From the NCBI GenBank assembly GCA_964365765.1, contig CAYIRB010000023.1, positions 1 to 14,061 on the forward strand: DNA of 14,061 nt, written 5' to 3'. Shown here one piece after another: positions 6,549 to 12,255 of the stretch. The notes below the pieces were generated by a model that was not told where the DNA came from, ran no database searches, and worked only from the letters and a program-made list of their open reading frames with translations. Both the position numbers and the translations under genes were made by a program. The stretch is from CALRGE01 sp964365765 (GTDB lineage: Bacteria; Patescibacteriota; Gracilibacteria; UBA1369; 2-02-FULL-48-14). Numbering within the stretch: position 1 is the first letter of the stretch; every line of letters begins with the position of its first letter.

Positions 6549-8076
6549 AGAGTTTTTGACCGAGCCGCATCCCTTTAAAAATTTCTTCCGGTGTCGCGAG
6601 TAAATTCGGGTCGCGGTCCTGGATAGCGTACAGCACCGTGTACATTTCGGGAAGCATCGGACTCATCATGTCGGAGATGGTGACTTTTTTGGAAAGCGCG
6701 ATGTACTTCTCGAATGAAGTGTCGTTTTCTTTGTCGATTGCCATATCGACGCCGGTCGCCGGCATAAAGTCGCCGGTTTTGGTTTTGAAGTATGGCAAAA
6801 CCATTCCGTCGCCGCCGAGTTCTTTTGTTTGAACGGGCGTGAGAGCCGCGACTTCTTCCGTCATGCCCAGTTCTTTCAGCATGTTGCTCCATGCTTCTTT
6901 TGTGCGCGTGAGATCGTTGACTTGGCAAAAACCGCCCAAGCATTTCATGCCGTAGTAGAGTGCCACTATCAGGTAGCATAGTAACATTCCGGGAAAAATT
7001 TGCTTCTGCGCGAGCGCGTTGGCGATTGTTTCGGGATTCATGTCGTAAGTAAAAGAACCGCGGCCGGAAGTAAGTTTTCCATTTTTGTAAAAAAGCCGGA
7101 CACGGTGGAGTTTATCGTCCAAAGCCCAAAACATGTATGAGCCCCATTCTTTTTCAAGCGAAAAGCCGCCCGGAATATTGTCGAAATACTTATTGTTCAA
7201 TTCGCGGAAGCGCGGATCGAATAATACTTTGTAAATCAGCGAATCGGGTTTTTTCAGGTGAATATTCAGCAGGAGTTCGGTTACCAAAGTTTCAATTTCA
7301 AGGTAAATCAAGTCCGGAATTCTTTTCGATTTTAGCGGATGAAAAAGTCGCGGCCAAAGAGCGTAGTTGATTTTTGTGTNNNNNNNNNNTGTGATTTGTT
7401 CGTTAAGATCGCGGCTCGCGAGAATGTCGGGATTCGCAAAAAATTCACGCAGGAAATCTTTCACTTTCGCGCCTCTGTCAGCGGCGACTTCGCCGGAAGC
7501 TACTTTTTCGGTGAGGTCGGCTTCCGCTCTTTCAATGTCTTCAATATTGTAGCCGCGGGTTTTATAAACCGCGCCCATTTTAAATTTGTCCGGCAGAATC
7601 GGAAGTCGCACAAGATTGCCCTCCGCCTTGCTTCCGTGAAAAAGAATTCCGCGAGTGAAAGTCGAAGCGTTGTTGACCGACACGCTCGCGAAGGAAAACA
7701 CGACTAGGTATTTGAGGTTCGGGTTTTGGCTTTCGGCATAAGGAATCGCCGAAATCAAATTTGAATTCAAAAAGAAGGGATGTTGAATTGGTCCGTGATG
7801 GTCCGCCGTGGATACGAGCGGCAGGTCGCTTAACTGTTTCGCGACTTCGTCGGCCACCGTTTTGCCCAACCTTTTTTCCAGCAGATTTTTCGCGGTTTCA
7901 ATCAGTTCCGTTTTGCGGTCGTCCAACAGCGTACTTTTGTTGACGTCTAAAAAGTCCTTAGCGTAGTTGAATAAGAACTTATCGCCGTGTTTTTGCATTA
8001 TTTCTCCCAAAATCGGCCGTTTCCGCCATATAGCGGTTTTCAGCTCTGTAAGTTTTGTGTCCAAGTCAGGAGGCAT
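6541..8076 (-). CDS. Uncharacterised 511-residue protein (crossed by an assembly gap)
   Basis: A soluble-looking protein of about 511 residues that I do not recognise. Residues about 1-85 are charged and probably helical. They are followed by a striking histidine motif, TADHHGPIQHPFF (90-102), which could bind a metal or serve in catalysis. Later landmarks are GSYMFWALDD, a hydrophobic stretch FPGMLLCYLIVALYYGM and CLGGFCQVNDLT. There is no signal peptide. Ten Ns at 7380-7389 hide residues 230-233; the frame agrees on both sides, so the true gap length is probably 1 mod 3. The gene is coupled to the RluA-type synthase by an 8-base overlap, the only functional hint. An ATG at 8074-8076 is the start; AAGAAG about 13 bases upstream is at best a poor ribosome binding site. 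Confidence 0.75.
   Translation of the reverse strand: MPPDLDTKLTELKTAIWRKRPILGEIMQKHGDKFLFNYAKDFLDVNKSTLLDDRKTELIETAKNLLEKRLGKTVADEVAKQLSDLPLVSTADHHGPIQHPFFLNSNLISAIPYAESQNPNLKYLVVFSFASVSVNNASTFTRGILFHGSKAEGNLVRLPILPDKFKMGAVYKTRGYNIEDIERAEADLTEKVASGEVAADRGAKVKDFLREFFANPDILASRDLNEQITXXXXTKINYALWPRLFHPLKSKRIPDLIYLEIETLVTELLLNIHLKKPDSLIYKVLFDPRFRELNNKYFDNIPGGFSLEKEWGSYMFWALDDKLHRVRLFYKNGKLTSGRGSFTYDMNPETIANALAQKQIFPGMLLCYLIVALYYGMKCLGGFCQVNDLTRTKEAWSNMLKELGMTEEVAALTPVQTKELGGDGMVLPYFKTKTGDFMPATGVDMAIDKENDTSFEKYIALSKKVTISDMMSPMLPEMYTVLYAIQDRDPNLLATPEEIFKGMRLGQKLYD
7380..7389. other. Assembly gap of 10 Ns
   Basis: Ten undetermined bases lie inside the 511-residue gene. The bases on either side (tgtgt before, tgtg after) share a short motif. 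The round number suggests a placeholder or a local scaffold join, so the four residues spanned should not be trusted. Confidence 0.95.
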
Positions 8077-8134
8077 ATTTTTCTACTTCTTGACGTGGGA
8101 GTTTAAGTCCGGCTTTGGAAAAAAGCAAGCCTGA

Positions 8135-8323
8135 TTACTTTCCGAGTTTGAAGCCGTTGTAGGCCAAGAAACTTAAAAATAAAAAACCAATCACGCTTAC
8201 GCCTACCGGGATGCTCCAAGTGTTTATAACCACGTCCCAACCGGAAATCGAGCGAATGAGGTGGGCGATTGCGACCACGGTGAAAATGATTCCCGCGATC
8301 CAGTTAAAAGTTTTTTGAGACAT
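8135..8323 (-). CDS. Small two-helix membrane protein
   Basis: A 62-residue protein with two membrane helices, about residues 7-24 and 37-55, joined by a loop containing SISGWDVVINTWS. The N-terminal MSQKTFNW and C-terminal NGFKLGK are both basic, suggesting that both ends are cytoplasmic. Compact proteins with this plan are common hypothetical proteins in bacterial genomes, but I cannot name a family. It stands 58 bases upstream of the 511-residue gene on the same strand and may be its first operon partner. The 13 bases ending at its start codon are identical to those ending at the start codon of the divergent gene at 8387. Confidence 0.65.
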   Translation of the reverse strand: MSQKTFNWIAGIIFTVVAIAHLIRSISGWDVVINTWSIPVGVSVIGFLFLSFLAYNGFKLGK

Positions 8324-8389
8324 AAATTGAGTTATGACCGCATAAGCGTATCATCAATATTGCGTATTTTCAAATGAACTCAATTTATG
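8321..8389. repeat. 13-bp inverted repeat ending at two divergent start codons
   Basis: CATAAATTGAGTT (8321-8333) and AACTCAATTTATG (8377-8389) are exact reverse complements 43 bases apart. Each arm ends precisely with the start codon of one divergent gene (ATG at 8323-8321 minus, ATG at 8387-8389 plus). Both genes therefore have the same ten bases before their start codons. Confidence 0.85.
8327..8354 (+). promoter_or_regulatory. Probable promoter for the beta-propeller gene
   Basis: TTGAGT (8327-8332) and TATCAT (8349-8354) are separated by 16 bases, matching four and five of six consensus sigma-70 positions. A start near 8361 would give a leader of about 26 bases before the ATG at 8387. 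The -35 lies within the left arm of the inverted repeat, so a protein bound to that arm would block it. Confidence 0.4.
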
Positions 8390-9499
8390 AAGCTTAAACT
8401 CATCTTTCTTTTAACTTTCATAGTTTTTGCCGCAATCATTGCCTCACTCCTTTTTAGGAATCAAAATGGAAGGCTTGTAGCCAACGAAAAAACGCTTGTG
8501 GGAACTTCTCTCCTTAATACTCCCATTTACCAACTCACTTCAGATGAATGGTTCGCATCGATTTTTTATCAAACGCCGAATTTTTTTAGTTCGGACGGGA
8601 GCGAATTTCTTTTTCGAGCACGTGGCCTTGGACCATTTTATCTTTATCTTGTGAATCCCGATTCGGGCGCAATGCGGAAAGTCAGTTCCGATGTACACTT
8701 TGGCTGGATGCCTGCTTGGCTCGACGATGCTCAAAAAATCTACATTGGAAAAGGAGGCGCCATTAAAAGCGTGGATGTTTCAAATTGGGAAGAGGAGGAG
8801 TTTTCCCTGCCCACTGAAAATTGGATTTCTTTTTTAGATGTACAAGGTAACCGGATCCTTTTTGTCGAGGAAGAAAGTCGACTCGGGGATGACATAAAAC
8901 ACATCGGTCTCAGCGTGGTGAACACGGACGGTAGTAATTACCGGCAGCTCTATTTGGCCGATTGGGAGACGGTTTTTTACCTGGATCATCCAATGTTTTT
9001 GGCCGACGGAGAAATTTTATTTTTGACGCGGGGGGTGGATCGTGACTTTACGGGTGATTTTAACAAACCGTGGATCGTCTCCGCAGATGGCGGTTTACGC
9101 CAAATTCCGGTCCAGTGTTCGCACTACGATGTGCATCCCGACGGCGATAAAATTCTCTGCGGCAGTGAAGGCTACGTGATCGATTTATTTGGAAATATCT
9201 TGATGAGTTTTACAGAGCTGAGCGGCCACGGCGCATGGTCACCCGATGGAGATATCTTCCTGATGACCACTTACCCCGAAATGATGAATGAAGAAAATGC
9301 GAAGGGTGTCATTACGCTCGTGACTTTTCCCGGCGGCGAAAAAACAGCTCTTGTCGAGCATCAAAGCACTTACGACAGTAGCTTGGGCGTACACATCCAA
9401 CCCAATGCCCAGTTTTCGCCGGACGGTCGTTATGTGATTTATGAGTCCGATTTGGGAACTCGGGAAATCAGTCGTCTGTATTTGGTGGAGTTGCCTTGA
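8387..9499 (+). CDS. Membrane-anchored TolB/PD40 beta-propeller, oligogalacturonate lyase-like
   Basis: A 370-residue protein with an N-terminal membrane anchor or uncleaved signal (about residues 4-23), followed by a beta-propeller built from repeated SPDG/PDG strands. Examples are SSDGSEFLF (68-76), HPDGDKILC (250-258), AWSPDGDIF (283-291) and QFSPDGRYV (342-350). The C-terminal blades carry spaced histidines (H246, H250, H281, H336) and end in YESD. This arrangement recalls the propeller of oligogalacturonate lyase (PF14583) as well as generic PD40/WD40-like repeats of TolB. The lyase uses several histidines to hold Mn2+ and cleaves pectin fragments. Whether this protein is catalytic or only binds a partner cannot be told. 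It is transcribed away from the minus-strand group and ends three bases before the tRNA-Leu 3' end, with no terminator visible. Confidence 0.75.
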   Translation: MKLKLIFLLTFIVFAAIIASLLFRNQNGRLVANEKTLVGTSLLNTPIYQLTSDEWFASIFYQTPNFFSSDGSEFLFRARGLGPFYLYLVNPDSGAMRKVSSDVHFGWMPAWLDDAQKIYIGKGGAIKSVDVSNWEEEEFSLPTENWISFLDVQGNRILFVEEESRLGDDIKHIGLSVVNTDGSNYRQLYLADWETVFYLDHPMFLADGEILFLTRGVDRDFTGDFNKPWIVSADGGLRQIPVQCSHYDVHPDGDKILCGSEGYVIDLFGNILMSFTELSGHGAWSPDGDIFLMTTYPEMMNEENAKGVITLVTFPGGEKTALVEHQSTYDSSLGVHIQPNAQFSPDGRYVIYESDLGTREISRLYLVELP

Positions 9500-9502
9500 T
9501 TT

Positions 9503-9589
9503 TGGTGCCCTCGAGAGGATTTGAACCTCCGCCCGCATAAGCGGACACGGTCCTGAACCGTGCGCGTCTACCAATTTCGCCACGAGGGC
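9503..9589 (-). tRNA. tRNA-Leu (anticodon CAG)
   Basis: On the minus strand a class II tRNA with acceptor stem GCCCTCG/CGAGGGC, D-arm GGCGAAATTGGTAGACGC, anticodon stem CACGG/CCGTG with loop TTCAGGA (anticodon CAG), a long variable arm and T-arm GGTTCAAATCC. The discriminator is A and CCA is encoded (9503-9505). The long variable arm and A discriminator agree with leucine. It lies 64 bases downstream of tRNA-Pro(CGG) and is probably in the same transcript. Confidence 0.95.
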
Positions 9590-9610
9590 ATGTTATGAGG
9601 GTAGCACACT

Positions 9611-9651
9611 CGCTACGCTCGCGTAGCGTCCAAACAGGCGACTAAAGTCGC
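9611..9651. repeat. Two adjacent short hairpins between tRNA genes
   Basis: CGCTACG-CTCG-CGTAGCG (9611-9628) forms a 7-bp stem with a 4-base loop. GCGAC-TAAA-GTCGC (9638-9651) forms a 5-bp stem, two bases from the encoded CCA of tRNA-Pro(CGG). Neither has the T-run of an intrinsic terminator in either direction. They resemble the hairpins beside tRNA-Pro(GGG) and may help 3'-end processing or be small repeat elements. Confidence 0.6.
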
Positions 9652-9653
9652 TG

Positions 9654-9730
9654 TGGTCGGAGTGGCGGGACTCGAACCCACGACCTCGGCGTCCCGAACG
9701 CCGCGCGCTAGCCAACTGCGCTACACCCCG
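9654..9730 (-). tRNA. tRNA-Pro (anticodon CGG)
   Basis: A 77-base minus-strand tRNA with acceptor stem CGGGGTG/CACTCCG (one G-U pair), D-arm AGCGCAGTTGGCTAGCGC, anticodon stem CGGCG/CGCCG with loop TTCGGGA (anticodon CGG) and T-arm GGGTTCGAGTCCC. CCA is encoded at 9654-9656. A -10 element TACAAT sits 10 bases before its 5' end. The body is nearly identical to that of tRNA-Pro(GGG) at 13337. Confidence 0.95.
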
Positions 9731-9740
9731 ATTGGCGCCA

Positions 9741-9770
9741 ATTGTAGCTTTTTTTAAAAAAGAGTACAAT
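9741..9770. promoter_or_regulatory. Mirror-image face-to-face promoters
   Basis: On the plus strand TTGTAG (9742-9747), 17 bases, then TACAAT (9765-9770). On the minus strand TTGTAC (9769-9764), 17 bases, then TACAAT (9746-9741). Each -10 overlaps the other promoter's -35, and the shared spacer is a T7A6 tract. The plus promoter would start transcription at about 9777, at the ATG of the next gene; the minus promoter feeds tRNA-Pro(CGG). A 12-base perfect palindrome, ATTGGCGCCAAT (9731-9742), adjoins it. Confidence 0.6.
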
Positions 9771-9777
9771 GCGGTCG

Positions 9778-10125
9778 ATGAATTTTGGATTTCTAAAGTT
9801 TAAAGATGTCGCTCTGCTTGTTTTGTTGAGTCTGGGCTTGCTGTTGTTTAATTTGAACGTGCATGACTACGGAGACACAACGTGCATGGTCGGCATCAGC
9901 GGGAAAACAAGCGAGTGCGTTCTTTTTCATGAAGGGGAAAGCGGGCTGGCGATTGGAACGAATCAGGTCCGGTTTTTGATTGGGACTTTCTCGTCTTCGA
10001 TTTTTGTTTTGGTTTCCGTTTTGATTTTTTGTTTGAACGTACGGCCGTATTCGGCGGTCTTTTCAAAATTTCAGGAGCGATTTTTACATTGGCTGTCCGT
10101 GGTTTACAGAACGGGTGTCGCCTAA
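9778..10125 (+). CDS. Small two-helix membrane protein with Cys pair, head of second metal module
   Basis: A 115-residue protein with helices at about residues 11-28 and 68-88. The intervening loop, probably outside the cell, holds C36 and C47 (TTCMVGISGKTSECVLFHEG). The C-terminal tail is basic and aromatic. The order TM, C(x10)C loop, TM, cytoplasmic tail matches the protein at 623 in the first copper module, suggesting the same family or the same solution to a metal-related task; residue identity is low. The ATG at 9778 is preferred over an in-frame ATG at 9769 because 9769 overlaps the promoter -10 (TACAAT, 9765-9770). With seven bases between the -10 and the ATG, the transcript is probably leaderless. 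It is followed after 37 bases by the DUF411 gene. Confidence 0.65.
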   Translation: MNFGFLKFKDVALLVLLSLGLLLFNLNVHDYGDTTCMVGISGKTSECVLFHEGESGLAIGTNQVRFLIGTFSSSIFVLVSVLIFCLNVRPYSAVFSKFQERFLHWLSVVYRTGVA

Positions 10126-10162
10126 AAACGGGGAAATAGATTTAATTTCTTAACCTGTTTTT

Positions 10163-10633
10163 ATGAAGAATATTTATTTGGTAATTATAGCGGTCATTGT
10201 CGTCGCGGGCGCTTACTTTGGGATCAAACAACTTCAGAGCGGGAATCTTTTGGCGATTCCCGAGGGAATGGAAAAAGTCATTGTTTACAAAAGTCCGCAG
10301 TGCGGTTGTTGTCAAAATTACACGGCGTATTTGAGCGGGCTCGGCTTTGATGTCGAGATTGTAAATACGAACGATATGGATGCCATTAAGGCGCAATACG
10401 GTGTACCTGCGGACATGGAAAGCTGTCACACAACAGTGATTGGCGACTATTTCGTGGAAGGTCATATCCCCGGTGAAGCCATTCAAAAATTGATGTCGGA
10501 ATTACCGAGCATTAAAGGTATAGCGATGCCCGGCATGCCCTCGGGTTCACCCGGAATGCCCGGAGCTAAGACGGGTGCTTTCAAGATTTCCGCGATAAGC
10601 GATGAAGGAAGCGCATTCTTTACTTCGATTTGA
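10163..10633 (+). CDS. DUF411 metal-binding protein, membrane anchored
   Basis: A 156-residue protein with an N-terminal membrane anchor (about residues 3-20) and a DUF411 domain (about 37-135). The diagnostic features are VYKSPQCGCC (41-50, Cys 47, 49 and 50), an ESCHT segment (86-90, C88 and H89), YFVEGHIPGEAI (96-107) and the C-terminal PGMPSGSPGMPG (123-134). DUF411 proteins are secreted or anchored, have a thioredoxin-like Cys motif and commonly occur with copper-resistance genes, so a role in binding copper outside the membrane is likely. The exact biochemical activity is not established. The next gene begins one base after the stop (TGATATG), so an operon with the following membrane proteins is probable. 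No ribosome binding site is visible before the ATG. Confidence 0.93.
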   Translation: MKNIYLVIIAVIVVAGAYFGIKQLQSGNLLAIPEGMEKVIVYKSPQCGCCQNYTAYLSGLGFDVEIVNTNDMDAIKAQYGVPADMESCHTTVIGDYFVEGHIPGEAIQKLMSELPSIKGIAMPGMPSGSPGMPGAKTGAFKISAISDEGSAFFTSI

Positions 10634-10634
10634 T

Positions 10635-11135
10635 ATGAAGAAAATCTACTTTCTGGTTTTGATGTTCTGGCCTTTGAAGGCTTACGCGCATTGTCCTTTG
10701 TGCACGGCGGGCGCCGCGGGAGCGGCGCTTGCCGCCAAGTGGCTGGGCATGAGCGTCTTGAGCGTTGGAGTTTTTATCGGCGCCTTTGCCGCGGCGCTTG
10801 GAGCTTGGGTTTCAAGGTATGTGCCCCGCAAGTTTAAGTGGCCGGTGATTATTCTTTCTTTCCTGCTGACAATTGTGCCGCTCGTGCCGCTGATGACCGA
10901 CTACTCTTCAATTTACATTAATTGGGGCGGAGTTTACGGCGGCATTTTTAATCGCACTTATGTCGTGAATTTATTTGTTGCCGGCAGCATTGTCGGAGGC
11001 TTGGTGATTATCTTTAGTCCGTATTTGAGTAAAACTTTGGGTAAGTTGAGAAAAGGAAAAATGTTCCCGTATCAGGGGCTCTTGATGACTTTTTTCCTTT
11101 TGATTTTATTGGCCTTAATTTTTCAGATTTTATGA
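10635..11135 (+). CDS. Multi-helix membrane protein with N-terminal HCPLC motif
   Basis: Encodes 166 residues. A clear signal peptide, MKKIYFLVLMFWPLKAYA, ends with an AYA cleavage site. The next residues are HCPLCTAGAAG, so the mature protein would begin with histidine followed by a CxxC (C20, C23). About four membrane helices follow (roughly 36-56, 70-87, 110-128 and 147-165). The family is unrecognised, though an HCPLC start on a small membrane protein next to DUF411 looks like a conserved pairing. A free N-terminal His beside two cysteines could bind copper or carry a redox disulfide; both are inference. The ATG at 10635 is chosen over one at 10602 because it starts the signal peptide and lies just after the previous stop. 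Its stop overlaps the next start (ATGA, 11132-11135). Confidence 0.75.
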   Translation: MKKIYFLVLMFWPLKAYAHCPLCTAGAAGAALAAKWLGMSVLSVGVFIGAFAAALGAWVSRYVPRKFKWPVIILSFLLTIVPLVPLMTDYSSIYINWGGVYGGIFNRTYVVNLFVAGSIVGGLVIIFSPYLSKTLGKLRKGKMFPYQGLLMTFFLLILLALIFQIL

Positions 11136-11545
11136 GCGATTTATTTTTTGTACTGTCTTTGATTAGCGGACTTTTTGTCGGACTTTTGATTTTGAAGTCA
11201 TTAATCAAGAGAGAGTTTTGCGTGATTTGCGCGAGCGTGAGCCTGTCATGGCTCACGCTCTTTTGGAGCGTCGATCCGCTTTTAATCGGCATCATGATGG
11301 GACAGAGCGCGATCGGTTTGTATTATTTGCTGAATGCGAAATTGAGCGAGACTTTTAAAATTTTCAGATTTCCATACATCATTAGCGCGATTTTCGTCAT
11401 TTACGTTTTGCTTTCTCCTGAGAAAGCGGATTTAAAATCCATTTATTTCGTAGCGTCGATTTGGCTTTTGTTTTTGCTGATCGCCTTTACAAAAAGGCAT
11501 GGCAAACTGGTCAAAAGTTTAATCGAATGCTGTAAAAACTGGTAA
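11132..11545 (+). CDS. Four-helix membrane protein with CVIC motif
   Basis: A 137-residue very hydrophobic protein with about four helices (residues 4-22, 34-65 as one or two segments, 80-93 and 103-117). A CxxC (C30-V-I-C33) sits at the start of the second hydrophobic stretch, after the basic segment LIKREF. Membrane proteins with a CxxC at a helix mouth include VKOR-like and DsbB-like oxidoreductases, and a redox or metal partnership with the HCPLC protein is possible. The remaining VKOR cysteines are absent, so it is not a VKOR. The ATGA overlap with the upstream gene implies coupled translation. A terminator-like hairpin lies within its coding sequence at 11233-11264. It ends with a basic tail containing a Cys pair (IECCKNW). 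Confidence 0.7.
   Translation: MSDLFFVLSLISGLFVGLLILKSLIKREFCVICASVSLSWLTLFWSVDPLLIGIMMGQSAIGLYYLLNAKLSETFKIFRFPYIISAIFVIYVLLSPEKADLKSIYFVASIWLLFLLIAFTKRHGKLVKSLIECCKNW
11233..11264 (+). terminator. Terminator-like hairpin inside a coding region
   Basis: GAGCGTGAGCC (11233-11243) pairs perfectly over 11 bases with GGCTCACGCTC (11250-11260). The loop is TGTCAT, and TTTT follows directly (11261-11264). This has the shape of an intrinsic terminator with a short U-tract, yet it lies about 100 bases into the CVIC gene and encodes ASVSLSWLTLF in frame. It could attenuate transcription of the last genes of the module. Confidence 0.45.
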
Positions 11546-11548
11546 AAT
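11540..11548 (+). promoter_or_regulatory. Possible extended -10 promoter
   Basis: TGGTAAAAT (11540-11548) fits an extended -10 (TG, one base, TAAAAT) and includes the stop codon of the CVIC gene. It would give the gene at 11599 its own transcript with a leader of about 45 bases containing the hairpin at 11559-11575. No good -35 is present. Confidence 0.3.
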
Positions 11549-11555
11549 TAACCCC

Positions 11556-11581
11556 CAGTCACGCCGCAGGCGTGAGCATTA
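11556..11581 (-). repeat. Short hairpin element with flanks shared with 13315-13336
   Basis: On the minus strand the element reads TAATGC, then stem TCACGCC, loop TGC, stem GGCGTGA, then CTG. The stem has 7 bp. The element at 13315-13336 (plus strand) has the same TAATGC and CTG flanks around a shorter stem, TCACC-TTC-GGTGA. Identical flanks with a different but still paired interior suggest a small repeat family. Confidence 0.6.
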
Positions 11582-11598
11582 ACTTACTCAATCTCAAT

Positions 11599-12255
11599 AT
11601 GAAAAAAAAGTCAAAAAAATTCTCGGTTTTAGTGGTATCTCTACTTGTCTTCAGGGTTTTCACTTCCATCATCTTTTTTCAAAATACGCCTGTAGCGATG
11701 GCGAGCATGAGCATGGATTTGGGCGATTTGGGAATGCAAATGGCGGAGGCCGGAGTGGTGGATATCGACAAAATCGGTCCTTACGCGGACATCAACTTAT
11801 TTAATTCCCCGCAGAAATCCCATATGCTTGTGAACGAGTCCAACGCCGGTTCCATGTTGAACTTTTTTTGGGCGCTCGGTCTTTCCAATAAAAATATAAT
11901 TTTGGAAGAGGGGCAAATGATGACCGTGTCCGAGGGCGAGCCGGAACGTTTTGCTTCCACCGGCGGCTGGTCGCTTTCAAAATCCGGAGAGGTCATGGAT
12001 TACTACAGCGCCTTCAATTTTATTACATTGGACTCAGAACAGCAGAAACTGCTCGAGAAAACCGCGGCCGGTATTTACAGGCCATGCTGTGGGAATTCCA
12101 CTTTGTTTCCGGATTGCAACCATGGAATGGCCATGCTGGGTATGTTGGAGCTTATGATTTCGCAAGGCGCGAACGAAGCGGAATTGAACGCGGCCGCCGT
12201 AATAATGAACGATTTGTGGTTTCCGAAAGTTGCCCGGAGTAAGTGCTCGGTTTAG
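11599..12255 (+). CDS. Exported protein with CCGNS and DCNHGM motifs
   Basis: A 218-residue protein with a basic N-terminus and a signal peptide or anchor (about residues 9-29, possible cleavage after PVAMA). The mature part begins with a Met-rich stretch, MSMDLGDLGMQMAEAG. The C-terminal half holds the most distinctive segment: IYRPCCGNSTLFPDCNHGMA (159-178) with C163, C164, C173 and H175, then a helix MLGMLELM and a second helix ANEAELNAAAVIMNDLWFP. The Cys-Cys...Cys-x-His set looks like a metal site. I recall similar CCGNS/DCNHGMAML proteins among uncharacterised environmental bacteria but know no function. The ATG at 11599 is chosen over a GTG at 11572 because the GTG falls inside a hairpin element and the ATG begins the basic signal region. 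Its stop overlaps that of the convergent lipoprotein gene by four bases. Confidence 0.75.
   Translation: MKKKSKKFSVLVVSLLVFRVFTSIIFFQNTPVAMASMSMDLGDLGMQMAEAGVVDIDKIGPYADINLFNSPQKSHMLVNESNAGSMLNFFWALGLSNKNIILEEGQMMTVSEGEPERFASTGGWSLSKSGEVMDYYSAFNFITLDSEQQKLLEKTAAGIYRPCCGNSTLFPDCNHGMAMLGMLELMISQGANEAELNAAAVIMNDLWFPKVARSKCSV

Noticed and set aside
6162..6578. Plus-strand 138-codon open frame opposite the pseudouridine synthase gene
   Set aside because: Covers the catalytic motif of a recognisable enzyme on the other strand; its own protein has no family features.
8094..8134. Possible terminator or small hairpin between the 62-residue and 511-residue genes
   Set aside because: GCTTT-GGAAA-AAAGC gives only a 5-bp stem, and no T-run follows in either direction.
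9590..9653. A further tRNA or small RNA between tRNA-Leu and tRNA-Pro
   Set aside because: Only two simple hairpins are present; no T-arm, anticodon arm or paired acceptor ends.
11132..11545. VKOR or DsbB oxidoreductase
   Set aside because: Only one CxxC plus a terminal Cys pair on the tail; the second set of active-site cysteines is missing.
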